Positions 10,036 through 22,088 of a stretch of 64,000 nt of DNA are shown in pieces. The notes below the pieces were generated by a model, which saw only the letters and a list, made by a program, of their open reading frames with translations, searched no databases and was not told where the DNA came from. Source of the stretch: Aralia elata (lineage: Eukaryota > Streptophyta > Magnoliopsida > Apiales > Araliaceae); assembly GCA_034770075.1 (NCBI GenBank), contig CM068385.1:43174721-43238720 (forward strand), in the 5' to 3' direction. Numbering within the stretch: position 1 is the first letter of the stretch; each line of letters starts with the position of its first letter. The position numbers and the translations under genes were made by a program.

Positions 10036-11515
10036 GGCTGATTGACACTTATCACCCTCCAAGTTATCACCCACTTTCAATGTCGTCCTTAAAGTATATT
10101 TTTCGCCAATTGGACCCTTAAAGTGACATTTTTTGGCGTTTCCGTTCCTTTTACCCTATTTTACCCCATCCGACCCATTTTGACCGAAACCGACCCAGTT
10201 TGACCTGACCCAATTTCATCAATTAATTTTTTTTTTAAAAAAAACTAAAAAGTTTTAAAATTATTTTAAAAATAATTATTAGTTAAAAATTATTTTAAAA
10301 ATAATATTTTATTTTAAAATACTAAAAATTATTATTTTTAATATTTTTAAAAATTATTATTATTTTAAAATTAATTATTATTTTAAAAATAATATTTTAT
10401 TCTAAAATATTAAAAATACTTATTATTTTAAATATTTTTAAAAATAATTATTATTTTCAAGAAAAAATATTTAAAACTTTTATTTTTTTCCATAAAATGA
10501 GTAAATTTCATAAAATATTTATTTAAAAATAATTATTTTTAATATTTTAAAATAAAATATTATTTTTAGAATAATTTTAAAATAATCATTATTTTTATAT
10601 TTAAAAATGAAATATTATTTATAAAAAGTTTTAAAAATAATAATTATTTTCAGAAGAAAAAAAATTAAAAACTATTATTTTTTTCAAAAATGAGTAAAAT
10701 TTCATAAAATATAGATTCAAAAAAATTAAAGTTTAAATTTTTTTAATTCTTAATTATTTTTATGAAAATTTACACATCTTTTAAAAAATAAATATTTCTA
10801 GTTTTGTTTGATGAAAATAAAAAAATTTTATTTACTTGTTTTGAATCTATATTTTATGATTTGTAAAAAAAAATTAAAATTTTCTATTTTTTCTAAAGAT
10901 AAAGTTTAATTTTTTTTGTTTAATTTTTTTGAATCTATATTTTATAAAACTTTACTATTTTTTTTAAAAATGATAAATTTTCTAATTTTTTTCCTGAAAA
11001 AAATAATTTTTAAAACTTTTTAATTTCTTTTTTTTTAAAATTGAATCAATTTTTTTATTTATCTTTTACTATTTTTTGTATTTTACATATAAAATGAAAA
11101 AAAATTTACTTTTTTTTAAATTAAAGTTTTATTTTTTTATTTAATTTTTTTGAATCTATATTTTATGAATCTATATTTTTTCCTAAAAATAAGAATTATT
11201 TTTAAAAATATTTAAAATAATAATAATTTTTAAGATTTTAAAATAAAATATTATTTTTATAATTATTTTTAATATTTTAAAATAAAATATTATTTTAGTT
11301 TTTTTTTAAAAAAATAATTAGTGAAATTGGGTCGGGTCAAAATGGGTCGGATTGGGTCAAAATTTGGTAAAAATGGGTCGGGTTTGGGTCAAATCGAGTA
11401 AAAGGAACGGAAAAGCAAAAAATGTCACTTTAAGGGCCCAATTGACGAAAAATGTACTTTAAGGACGACATTGAAAGTAGGTGGGAACTTGGAGGGTGAT
11501 ATGTGTCATTCAGCC
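10036..11515. mobile_element. Mutator-like non-autonomous fold-back element, 9-bp target duplication
   Basis: The element starts GGCTGATTGACAC and ends GTGTCATTCAGCC. About 190 bp at each end form an imperfect terminal inverted repeat (left ACCCTCCAAGTTATCACCCA; right complement ACCCTCCAAGTTCCCACCTA). It is flanked by the perfect duplication TTAAAATAA at 10027-10035 and 11516-11524. Nine-base duplications and long inverted repeats are hallmarks of Mutator-like elements. The interior (10240-11320) is almost only A and T and contains complementary TTTTAAAATA-type blocks in reverse order, so much of it may fold as one hairpin. No transposase frame is present. Confidence 0.85.
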
Positions 11516-12488
11516 TTAAAATAATTTATAATATTAAATTATTTTAATATGGTGAAATTATCGCATTAAATAAATTATTTTATTTAATGTACAACGTTCA
11601 TTTTTATTGGAAAGATTAAATGATTATACATTAAGTGAAAATGTATTACGTGATATGTACAGAGGGATGTATGTAATATATTATATGTATATATGAAATA
11701 TACTTAATGAAATAAGTGGGAATGCTGAGTTATTAATTTAGGTTGGAGCTGTCAATATACTAGAGAAAGTAAAACTAAGCAAAGCATGAGTTGTAACTAG
11801 ATAAGCATGATAAAGAACAACTACCATTATCTGATAAAAAGGACAGTCAAAGAAAACCCTTGTTTCTCTTCCTTCCCTGACCCATTCTCATTCGTTCCAA
11901 AGAAAGGAAAGAAAAACAGTTCCCTTCCCTTTCCCCATCCGTTCCAAAAGAAAGGAAAATAGGTTCTTTCATCTCTTTCATTCCAAAATCTCTACCAAAG
12001 TCTATACAAATTGAAGGCAAGTCAAGAGAAGAAGGGTCCTAGCTAGGAATTTAAGGAAGTTCAGAACGAATTCATGGAAAAAAGAGTCCAATTCAGTTTA
12101 TGCAACGAATCAATCAACCAAATTTCCAAAAATTTGTTTAAAACACTTTTTTCATCTAATTCATAAAAATTGTTTGAGTATTAGTTTTTATTTACTGAAA
12201 TTGATTATGGTTATAGTATGTATCAAGGAGAATTAACATGGTGCATAGTGAATATGTATAAATCCTATGAATTGGAACTTTGAAAAGTTAGTAAACTAAC
12301 TAGTTTATAAATTAGTTTGTAATTAGTTAGTTTTGATTGCGTAATTAGTTGTTATGAACTGAATTAGAGCCTTGGTGTATAGTTGTTGTTGTGCGGAGTT
12401 ATAAGGAAGGAAATTATGGATTACCCGCAACCAAATCGCTAAGAACTCAAACGAATATGAAAATGCACGCGTTATGTTGGTTAAATGG

Positions 12489-12763
12489 CCATAAAGAACA
12501 AACACGGATAAAAACTTGGAATTTGATGAAGCCAATACTTTATACGAGTCTTATTATGTTAAATAAGACTTATTTGTAAAGCAAGTTGGGTTGAAACACG
12601 TCGAGGCGAGTTTTGACAAAATTTGTGACCATAAAGAGTAAAAATGGTGAAAAACTTGGAATTTTACGAAGCCGAGACTTTAGACGCGTCTTAATATGTT
12701 AAACAATACTTAGTTGTGAAACAAAACGAGTCGAAACGAACCACGACGAGTTTTGGCTTGTGA
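12489..12763 (+). repeat. Two-copy tandem repeat of about 140 bp inside the LTR
   Basis: Copy 1 (12489-12628) and copy 2 (12629-12763) both open CCATAAAGA, share AAAACTTGGAATTT near position 30 and CGACGAGTTTTG or CGAGGCGAGTTTTG near the end, and close with TTGTGA. The copies have diverged clearly, so the duplication is old. Confidence 0.7.
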
Positions 12764-14110
12764 ACGCAAAGTCTAAAAATTAGCCTCTGTAGCCTTTTTC
12801 GGCACGCTGTTTGGTCAGCTTAGAAAACTTAAATTGCTGAGGTTATATTTTTTAAAAATACTTTGGTATGCCATGTATAACATATCCAAAAATTGGATCA
12901 ATCCGATAAGCGAGCAAAGCGCGAGAAAATCGCAAAGTAGGCTGGACAGCAGCAGTAGCAAGATAGCAGCAGCAGCCGCCGGGTCCCTGCGCACCCAGCG
13001 TGCACGTGGCGCTGCGCTGTGCAGCTCTGCTACTCGAGGAACTTTTCGGACGCGATTTTGAGATATTTTCGGGATCCGTTTTCGCGGTTAGAAACTTTTT
13101 AAGAATATTATGCCATAAGAACTCCAACATACCAGAAATTCACCATGAATTGAATAATGGTTTGAGAATTAAAAATAGACGAACATGCATGTCAAAACAC
13201 GAAAACGGGCAACGTCGAACCGAGCCGACATGGGCTATTTTGATATTCGTCGTTCCGATTCGCGTTCGGGCTAACTTTTAGATAACGTTAAGTCTCATAT
13301 AGTCCCAATATGCGAGATTTGACGTTTTTGATAAATTTATGTCGTGAAAATTCATTTCGGGCATAATTAATGAAATAAAATATATTAAACATATGAAATT
13401 TCATTTTTAAGCAAACGGAAGCTGGCGAGGGTATGTAAAATGGTTTTATAGCGAAATGAAAAGCGTGAAATCGTTAAAAAGTGTAATAATCATAAAAGTG
13501 GCGAAATGAAGGTTTCCGGGGTTCAAAATGGAGGTTTTGAGTCGAGATTTATATAGTGATGTATATATATACTTAATATATATATAAAACGAAAATGTGA
13601 TTTATTTGCTAAATGAAATACTAAGCTAACGTGCTAACAGATAAAATATTTATTACTGAGGCAATGGTCCGAGTTGACTTATGGACAGACAAAAAGATAT
13701 AAAAAGTATTTAAATTAAAGAAATAATATAGTCAATTGAATTTTACTATAAAAGCCATGTATTAGCTGTTTAAACTCCGAATTTGCGAGTAAAGTTAAAA
13801 GATATTTCTGAAATGGAATATAAATGGTTTAAGCTTCACGATGTAAAATATTTATATCTTAAAATGTGTGAGATTTTTATTATTTATATTAAGGATTAAA
13901 ATAAATAAAGTTTCTAAAGGAACCAAGATTGGTTTTGAATGAGGTATAAATAATATTAGTTTTTATAAACTAATATTTATTGATAATGAATATACATGCA
14001 TGTTTTGCAACATATTTAATTAGCTAATATGTAAGTGCATGTAAATACAATTGTGTAGGATTTGTAGAGAGAAGTTAAGTTAAATTATAGCGGTAATCTC
14101 CAATCAAGAC

Positions 14111-14181
14111 AAGTTTCCTTAATCTTACTCAAGTTTATATTGAGCAAGTTTCCTTAATCTTACTCAACTTTTACATTGAGC
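14111..14181 (+). repeat. Two-copy 36-bp tandem repeat in the LTR
   Basis: AAGTTTCCTTAATCTTACTC followed by an A/T stretch and ATTGAGC is present twice in a row. A single copy (AAGTTCCCTAACCTTACTC...ATTGAGC) is at 19195-19230 in the solo LTR, so the unit belongs to the family and was doubled here. Confidence 0.7.
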
Positions 14182-14839
14182 AAGTTCCTCTTAACTCAAA
14201 CTTGAGTTATTATATTTCAAGCATGCTACTGGTTTAATTCTTTATAATTATTCCACCTCCTTAAATTATTGATTCGCACATAGTGCATGTTGTATATGTC
14301 CATCGGGTATGAAAGGCTTATCACCTTCATTACTAGAAGGTTCAGTTAAATTATTCATGGTCATTATTGACATCTAGAATTATTGATTCAGTCATTCAAT
14401 TATTAAAATTATTATTCATGCTCTATCACAATTATTATATTGTTGAAAATTTAAAAGCTTATTCTTTCTTTCAATCATGATATATCTTTCTTGTATTTAA
14501 ACTTACTTGGAAAAATAGTTGATCGCCCTTGCTATATCATGATAACAAATTTTAGATTAATACGAATGTTCTAGGAAAGACAGAGACAGAAACAAAGGAC
14601 AAGATTATAGTGTTATGCATGATAACCAAATTAGTTATTTGATGTAAGTTATTTGTGTAAACCTTTTTGTGAATCTAAAGGTAAATATGTATTAAAATAA
14701 AGGCTATAGACCTTGGGATATGTAGCAGAGTTTATTGTATAAACAATTTATGTTTATATCTTTCACAGTAGTTGTAAATATGATGTATCGTGATGCACCA
14801 GGTCCGAGGTTCATAGGACCCGGATTTAGGGGCACCACA

Positions 14840-15282
14840 GATCGTAGTACAAGTAATCCTTGGACTTAAGATTTGAGTTACACTTTGACATATTCCTTAA
14901 TACCACAGAGTATAATATAAGATATGTTTGAGTTTAATAAAGTGTACATAGAGGTAGATGAATGATCAACAAAGGATCTACCACTTCCAGTAAAGGGAGA
15001 GTATGTCCTATGTGATTCGATAAGTGATAACTCAGGAATCCCTGGCCAAGGTGAATGAAAATTAGAAAAGGAGTTTCTAATTTACATTAACTAGAGTTTT
15101 GCATTTTTGAATCGAAATGCATATGATCAAATAAATAAAAATTGACAGTAATTCCATGTTTTATATTTGATTGGAACATTGTATGGTAGAAGGATCGAAT
15201 TGTACAGTAACTATTCATGAAATAGGTTCTTTGTATTCTTTGTGATTATTCTTTATGATTGAACGTTGAATTCATATTATCC
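14840..15282 (+). mobile_element. Copia LTR fragment
   Basis: Starts GATCGTAGTACAAGTAATCC and aligns along its length with 24603-25055 of the solo copia LTR, for example GTGAATGATCAACAAA and GGGACATTGTATGGTAGAA in slightly different spelling. It is cut on the left by the chromovirus LTR and on the right runs into integrase sequence. Confidence 0.7.
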
Positions 15283-16685
15283 GGATAGTCATGATACATT
15301 ATTTAGATCGAGGAAGGGAATACTTGAACAATGAGTTCCTTGATCATCTCAAATATAATGGCATTCTCTCATAATGGACCCCTCCTGGTACGCTACAATT
15401 GAATGGTGTATCTGAAAGGAGGAATCGTACCTTGTTAGACATGGTGCGATCCATGATGAGTTTTATCGACATTCCAGTATCCTTCTGGGGTTATGCCTTA
15501 GAAACGGCTGCATATCTACTAAATAAGGTCCCCTCAAAATCCGTCCCTAAGACTCTATAGTAATGGACACGGAGAAAACCTAGTCTTAAGCATGTTAAGA
15601 TATGGGGTTGTCCAGCTTATGTAAAGAGGTTAAGCTTGGGACAAGATCTGACAAGTGCAGATTTGTGGGATATCCTAAAGAAAGTTTAGGATATTATTTT
15701 TATAATCCTATTAAGTAAAAGGTGTTTGTAGCGAAACACACTACCTTCTTAGAAAAGGAGTTTGTCCTTAAAGGGATTAGTGGGAGGAAAATAGATCTTA
15801 AAGAAGTTCAAGAACCACAAACTACTACAGGTCAAGTAGATGAACATGTCCCAATAGATATACCTTCTATACCACAATCGAGTCGTAAGTCTGGAAGAGT
15901 ACCGAAGGTACCTGAAAGATATAGATTCATCATAGATCATGATGATGAGGTACGCATCATAGAGGATGATGATCCATTTACATACGATGAGGTATGAGTA
16001 GAAAAGACTCAGAGATATGGCAAATGGCCATGAAATCCAAAATGGACTCCATGTATGAGAACCAAATATGGACTTTGGTTACTCCACCTGAAGGCATAGT
16101 GCCTATAGGGTGTAAATGGGTCTTTAAGAAAAAGACTGGAGCATATGGCAAGGTGGAGACCTATAAGGTCAGACTAGTTGTAAAAGGTTTCAAACAAAGA
16201 CAAGGAATTGACTATGAAGAAACCTTTTCACCGGTAGCAATGCTTAAGTCCATTCGGATTTTGCTTGCAGTTGTAACTTACTATGACTACGAGATCTAGC
16301 AAATGGACGTAAAAACGGCCTTCCTCAATGGGAAACTAGAAGAGGATGTATACATAATATAGCCAGAGAGTTTTCTTTCAAAAGATGGAACAAATTTAGT
16401 GTGTAAGCTACAACGATCTATTTATGGATTAAAGAAAGCTTCTCGAAGATGGAACATCCGTTTTGATGAGACAATTAAAGAGTTTAATTTTATCAAAAAT
16501 GAGGATGAATCATGTGTGTATAAGAAGGTTAGTGGGAGCGCTATGACATTCCTTATACTATATGTTGATGATATACTACTTGTAAGGAATGACATACCAA
16601 TGCTACAATCAGTAAAGATATGGTTGTCTAAACTCTTCTCCATGAAGGACTTGGGAGAAACATCCTACATTTTGAGGATAAAGAT
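15283..16685 (+). pseudogene. Ty1/copia pol remnant (Tork/TNT-like): integrase to reverse transcriptase
   Basis: Copia integrase signatures near the start (LNGVSERRNRTLLDMVRSMM, WGYALETAAYLLN) are followed by reverse transcriptase: CKWVFKKKTGAYGKVETYK, GIDYEETFSPVA, SIYGLKKASRRWN and the catalytic LYVDDILL near 16556. Several stops and shifts break the frame (for example near 15557, 16300 and 16360). The reading frame stops inside KDLGETSYILRIKI where a solo LTR was inserted, and it resumes at 20271. The motifs are those of the Tork lineage (TNT1-94-like). No functional product is possible. Confidence 0.85.
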
Positions 16686-17606
16686 TGTAATACCCGAGAA
16701 TTTTGAATAATATTAATATTGACTTTTCTACTAAGTTAAATATTTATTCGAATATGAGTATACGTGATATGTCATTTTAGTAGTGATATGATGAAGTGAT
16801 TTCTTGTTTTATTTATTAAAGGAGTGATTTAATGAGAAAAGAATTTATCAATGCTATCTTAGTTAATTATTGTGTGACTATTACTAATTTATTTAAGTAT
16901 TATATATCATGCTACTTGAGGAGCAACCGCATGATAAGACGTATATTATTTATGATAAAGTTTCTGCATTCATTTAATAATACAAAGAGATGTGTGACAT
17001 TTAAATTGTATGGGCATCCTATGTGACATCTTGGTGTGGGATATAGACTATTAAATGAGTATTCATATTATATGAGGTAATTAATAATTGCTGGGTAATA
17101 ATTATTATTATTTCTTTTATTTACTTGAGTGATTATTGTAATAATGACGTATTATGGAATAATAATATCAGATATTGGGTGTTAGTAATTAATAAGATTT
17201 TACTTTAATTAATGTACATGAATTATATGATATGTGTACATGTGACTCTATTGACACAATATGGTAGCATTTAATTATTTAATACACTATATGACCTAAG
17301 TTTACATTTTAAATCAAAGTATGCACTTAAGGCTTGTTGGGAAATGTCTGAGTTCCTTGTCCCAAATTGATAGTCACTTGCCTCATTTTCTTCATTTACG
17401 TGAGTAGCTAGAGCCATGTTGCTGAGAAAAGGTTACAAGCCTAGACTTCTTCTTCTTCCTTGCAAACCTCAGCTTCATGATGAATGGGGAGTGGTCCAAA
17501 TAGTGCCCCACCATTATTCCACCAAACCTCCATTAACCAACGTTCTCCTTCTTCTTCCATTGAGTGAAACTCTTGAGCAAAGCCATGGACCAGTTTCTTA
17601 ATTCTC

Positions 17607-17614
17607 TATAAATT
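17607..17614 (+). promoter_or_regulatory. LTR TATA box
   Basis: TATAAATT in CTCTATAAATTAAGTTC about 920 bp into the LTR. The related LTR piece left of the CACTA element has CTATAAATAGGAGG at 32612-32625 in a similar setting. Confidence 0.5.
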
Positions 17615-17957
17615 AAGTTCATCTCTTCTCAAATGCAATTGCTGAGTTTCTGATAAGTTTATTAAAGTGTGAGTTCAGTAATTGAGAGAGGACAATCTGA
17701 GATTGGAAGGAATTTCGTTCCGAGCTTCAACAAAGGTAACATACTGTTAAGCCATTTTATTAATTTGAGTTTACTAAATTAGTAGGAATGCATGAATTGC
17801 TGAAAATTGGCTTGGGAGTTGTTAGCATGATGGTTGTTAAGTTTATATGTATGTATGATAGCAATGTGACTGATTTTAAGCATGCTTAAGTAAAGAAATT
17901 CATGTTTGGGTTTGATTTATGCCGAAGCAGAGGCCATTCTGAAACGTCCAGGGTAGG

Positions 17958-18001
17958 GCGCAGCTGCGCGCTCCCTGCAGTTCAAAACGGTGCAGCTGCG
18001 C
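17958..18001. repeat. Paired-palindrome module in the solo LTR
   Basis: GCGCAGCTGCGC at 17958 and GTGCAGCTGCGC at 17990, 32 bp apart start to start. This is the same geometry as in the Athila-like LTRs although the LTR families are unrelated. Confidence 0.72.
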
Positions 18002-18799
18002 CGTGCACCAGTCAAAAACACTTGATTCTGCGATGAGCTGTTACTTTCTAACGTGGTTAGTTAACTTAGACATGCCTGAAAATATGTGAAGCATGTAGTG
18101 TAAGGTCCCTTTGCATAGCATGAGCATCCTAGCTTCAATTTGTATGTGTTTTTCTAAAGGAAACTTATAGTTTTGAAACTAGACTTTACCGAAACTTACA
18201 ATGTGCAAGTTTTGATCATACGAACATGTGTATATGGTCTAATTATGCATGACATAAGGTTCCAAGATACTTCATGTGTGCTAGATGACCACGACCTAGT
18301 TTAAAACGACTTTTAAAGGCAAACTTGGACATTTTGAAGCAAACAAGCATAAATATAATGATAATTTCATTATGAAATGTTGGACATGCATGTTAGTACT
18401 CTGATATTTCCCAGACAAGATGTGTATGTGTGTTCCTTTAATATGTTATAGCATTGTATCGTTCAAGCATAAATTTAAGCAAATTTCCAAGTTGTGAACT
18501 ATCTAAACTAAGTATAGATGGTGTGAACACATGAGCACGCGTATTTCAGATGGTATAACCTTTGTATATGAATAAGTACTTGGTATGGTAAGTTACGTGG
18601 ATTCTTGAACTTGGTTGACATTATTTTGCCAAAGTTCTAAATTAAGGATTCATAAAGTAGTAATATAAACTTGAAATGATCATGTGAGCATGCAAACCCC
18701 TTTAACATGTGTGCGTAGTAATTGTTTATGCCTTGGTATGCTAAGCAGTGGACTGAAACCAGGAAAATAAAAACTCAACTCTGGTATGGCCAGGGGATA

Positions 18800-18843
18800 G
18801 CGCAACTGCGCCGTCCATAAGCCTAACCAAAGCGCAGCTGCGC
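18800..18843. repeat. Second paired-palindrome module in the solo LTR
   Basis: GCGCAACTGCGC at 18800 and GCGCAGCTGCGC at 18832, again 32 bp apart, with an unrelated 20-bp spacer. Confidence 0.75.
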
Positions 18844-19903
18844 CCTCCTGCAGTTTGGTCTAGTTATATACCAAAGATAGTTTCCGTATTTGCCTTACAT
18901 ACTTGATTATGTGAAAGGGTTAATTATCTAGTAATTGATATGTGTGACTAATGGAAGCGTTTCTATATATACGTAACTATGTTACAATAGGATATCTTAG
19001 TTCGTCGTAGTGTTGATAAGTTGTAAAGTCGTAAACTACGCTAAAGGCAAGTTCCCCAACTCAAACTCGAGTTATTATATTTCAAGCATGCTAATGGATT
19101 AATTATTAACAATTATTCCACATCTATGATATTTATTGATATTCACACATTGTGCAAGTTCTTGATTATTGTTATGAATCTTTATATGTTGCAAGTTCCC
19201 TAACCTTACTCAAATTTACATTGAGCAAGTACTCGAACCCTTTCTCTTTATTGAGCAAGCATGTAAACTTATATATTCATGTATCATACAAGTATGTGAC
19301 AATGACTTTTATGCTTTATAAACTGTCATTCATATTCTAAGGATTGGTTTAAGCTTAATATCCCTTAAACCTCATTGCAAGTATTCGTATTCATTATGTC
19401 ATTGAATATGATTATAACAGTTGTCTAAACCATTGTTTCGGCTAGACCATTATATATGTGTTAGAAAGCTATTCCAAACCAATTGTCTTGGTGCGGACTC
19501 TAATTTACTGGGATGAACAACCCTCATTAAAGGGGAAATTATATTGTCGGGGAACCGACGTGCGCACTTATAAGCATGTGATAGTTATGCATAACATGGA
19601 GTATTATAGGCTGATCACCTATGTACTTGTTTTTATTGGATTATCAGTATAATAACTGTTAATTCTAGCAGGAGTTCTTAGTCCTTTGTGGCTACTTAGT
19701 GTACATCATCATGAACTCTGAAAGAATTATATCTTAAATCTTATTGATATTTTCTGTTCATAGCGACTCTATTAGAAATAATTGATTACTCATAATGTTC
19801 TTGAACTATCCATTATATACTCGAGACTTCAAATTCTATAATTGATTTCCTTTGTTATTATATCACTTGTTGGGCAAACTCGTTGCTCATTCTTACTTTA
19901 TTC

Positions 19904-19976
19904 AAACCCTTCAGTTAAGGCAGAGCGAGGTGAACCTTCAGGCAAGGATAAGGGAAAGGGCAAAACTACGGAGTAA
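19904..19976 (+). other. Conserved short frame in LTR, K-A-E...DKGKGK...stop
   Basis: The frame reads V-K-A-E-R-G-E-P-S-G-K-D-K-G-K-G-K-T-T-E and then TAA. Homologous frames at 31156-31229 and 49119-49190 have the same length and the same stop position. The two others begin with ATG four codons before the Lys; here that position is AAC. A CTTCAG directly before the conserved part could also be a splice acceptor. Confidence 0.5.
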
Positions 19977-20270
19977 CTTTGTTCTTCCTTAAGAAGAAGA
20001 TTACTTACTGTGTTGCTTTAAGACTTCTAATTCGGTTATGAAATAAGCTTAGGCATGGATTATGTATTGGTACTATGATTTAGTTTGAATCAAGACTTTT
20101 GGATAGTGTTGTAGTAACGGTTACGAGACCTTGGGACGAGAATAATTATATTAAATCAATGTAATTTATTCTATCATTTCCGTTGTATTAGTTTATGTCT
20201 TTATTTGAGTTAGATCGTGACGAACCAAATTCGAGACAGTGACGTCAGAATTTGGGGGTGTCACAAAGAT

Positions 20271-20413
20271 TTATAGAGATAGATCTAAGAGGATGCTTGA
20301 CTTGACCCAAGGAACGTACATTGATTCGAAAGAAGTTTAGCATGCAAGACTCCAAGAGAGGATTCATACGAATGAGTCATAGAGTGAATCTCTCCAAAAA
20401 TATGTCCCCAAAG
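20271..20413 (+). pseudogene. Continuation of the Tork-like copia reverse transcriptase
   Basis: Directly after the solo LTR duplication the copia frame resumes as YRDRSKRMLDLTQGTYI, then with a shift CNMQDSKRGF-like and NMSPK-like motifs. It ends near 20413, where Tat/Ogre-like sequence in the other orientation begins. Confidence 0.75.
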
Positions 20414-20521
20414 ATACCTAACGGCACCTTTCTTACTACCAAATTGGAATATAGGGACGCGAATCTGCGTGTCATCAGCCTTGAAAGGGATTTGATTTCC
20501 TCCTTATGTAGAGGATTCGGG

Positions 20522-20656
20522 TTAAGTCACTGATTCGGGTTGAGTCATTTTGCACTGCTCTTTTAATAGGCTGGTCATTTCGGCTATTTGTTTCTTGAAG
20601 CTTTCGAATTCTTCCCGAGAAATGGGAATTGGATCAGGTGTAGGATTTTTCGACAT
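20522..20656 (-). pseudogene. Start of a Tat/Ogre-like gag, truncated by a stop
   Basis: A 44-codon frame starts MSKNPTPDPIPISREEFESF and continues with a KKQIAEMTSLLKEQ helix, which looks like the N terminus of a Tat-lineage gag polyprotein. It ends at TAA, and a second stop follows within 20 bp before the sequence is cut at about 20414. It lies the right distance downstream of a primer-binding site (21328-21345) on the same strand, which supports the assignment. No retrotransposon gag core is left. Confidence 0.55.
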
Positions 20657-21327
20657 TTTGAGAGGCAGCGTTCTGACCTTTCGAGCTCGAAGTCGTGTTC
20701 TAGGACCAATCTACATATACAATAAGGCGAAGTTTTGTTTTAAGAAACGGTAAATGAGGATGCATGCTCATGCATTATGTATGTCTTAAGGGTTTTTTAA
20801 TCTTTTTCCTGCAAAACAAGGTTAGTAGTTTTGCTATGATAAGATTATTATGACAGGATAAAAAGGATGCAATGTATATGACATCTTGAATATAAGGAGT
20901 AATAGGGAATGAAGAGACTTCCTGTGATGTTGGCTTTTTCTGAGGCTGACCTACCCTAGGGTTACTCTTGCAGGCTTTTCGGCATGAAGGTCCCCAAATC
21001 TTCGCAACCTACTCGATGGGAATGAATCCGATCTTTCAACTAGAGCGGATTTGAGTGGTGCCTTTCCTGAGCCTCGCAGGGGAACGCCCAATTGAGTCCA
21101 GTAATCAATAACTGACGGGTTCGCCTCCTGGTGGAGGAATCACACAACATACATTCACATACATTCATCGTACCTTACCGTATGCATATGATGACATTGT
21201 GCGAAGCACTAAAATAAAGCATTTAAAAATTTAAGGCATTTATCACAGCATCCATTCAAACCATTCACACAACACACAGATATGAAAAGAAAACAATAAG
21301 ATCGAACGCGACTTAAGCCCTCTATTA
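20657..21327 (-). other. Leader region of the Tat/Ogre-like element
   Basis: No gene. This is the untranslated leader between primer-binding site and gag start on the minus strand. It contains a short CATACATTCA repeat near 21150-21170. Confidence 0.5.
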
Positions 21328-21345
21328 TCCCCAGCGGAGTCGCCA
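21328..21345 (-). other. Primer-binding site, tRNA-Arg type
   Basis: On the minus strand it reads TGGCGACTCCGCTGGGGA, the primer-binding site known for Ogre and related Tat elements (tRNA-Arg). It sits two bases after the LTR end GTCGACA, as expected for a minus-strand 5' LTR. Confidence 0.8.
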
Positions 21346-21347
21346 TC

Positions 21348-22088
21348 TGTCGACGCCGGGGAATTTTTTCCTAAGGTGTGTTTCTACCCTTTTTAACATT
21401 TTGATTAATTTATTTTATTTAAAAGGTGATTTTTAGGAAAAAACCGACATAAATGCCGACGGGGTATTGAAATGTTAATTTTAATGTTGGGCCAATTAGA
21501 CAGAGTCGCCAGTTGGCAAAAATTTAAATGGATATACCAACTCATCTGGATTTTAAAGTTTTCACAATATGGCCCAATATGTGACTCCGTAAAATTGGTT
21601 TGAAATCGAGATTCATAGAGTTCGGGGGCTAGCTTAAGCGAAGGGAAGGTGTTAGGCACCCCCCGACTTCCGAGAAAATACAGTTGCCGTTTTTTAATTA
21701 TTTTCCTAAGATGAGAAGTGTGTGTGGGTGTGTGTGTGATTTTGGAACAAAGCCTAGGATATTGCTGCCTACTTTTGAATCGAAATAGCGGGAAGGTGCG
21801 TTATTTTGAAAGCAACTTCGAATCTCTTTAAACCGATGCACGAAGGATTTGATTTGGGGAAAAAGTTCATTTTTAGTTTTGATTGTGATAAAAACCTTTT
21901 TGTGGTGACGTTTTGGGAAAACATAGTTTTCAAACCCTTCGTCAAATAAGAATCGAGATTTTCCATTACTTTCAATTTTAGTCTAAGGTCATTCTAATAA
22001 CCCGGATCGATTTGATTTGAAAAGATCTTTATCGTTTTATTCAAAAATCGTTTTTGGTGATAAATGGGAAAATTAAACATCGAAATGG
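21348..22088 (-). mobile_element. 5' LTR fragment of the Tat/Ogre-like element
   Basis: On the minus strand the LTR ends ATTCCCCGGCGTCGACA beside the primer-binding site. The sequence is present in the opposite orientation at about 51850-52577, for example GTGCCTAACACCTTCC, TTTACGGAGTCACATATTGG and the stretch CTGGCGACTCTGTCTAATTG. It is cut at about 22088, where copia sequence begins. Confidence 0.8.

Larger units (their letters stand above)
8847..14839 (+). mobile_element. Chromovirus-type LTR (Tekay/Del-like), interrupted by a fold-back element
   Basis: The left end is TGTGACAACCCGAAAATT after a polypurine-like GATGGGGTGAA. The right end GGATTTAGGGGCACCACA resembles the ends of three related LTR pieces (20265, 31455, 49432). 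Removing the 1480-bp insertion at 10036-11515 and one duplicated 9-mer leaves about 4.5 kb. The part 14040-14480 aligns with 19020-19400 of the solo LTR, including GCATGCTA followed by ATTATTCCAC. Right-hand flank is copia LTR sequence. I cannot exclude that a second element is hidden inside; the strand follows the terminal motif order. Confidence 0.6.
16686..20265 (+). mobile_element. Solo LTR, chromovirus type, 3580 bp, with 5-bp target duplication
   Basis: It runs from TGTAATACCCGAGAATTTTG to TTTGGGGGTGTCACA and is bracketed by the perfect duplication AAGAT (16681-16685 and 20266-20270). Removing it joins ...ILRIKI to YRDRSKRMLDLTQ of the copia reverse transcriptase, which proves the insertion. 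No internal retrotransposon sequence is present, so it is a solo LTR left by recombination between the two LTRs. Inside are TATAAATT at 17607, paired palindromes at 17958 and 18800, and a conserved short frame at 19904-19976. Confidence 0.88.
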
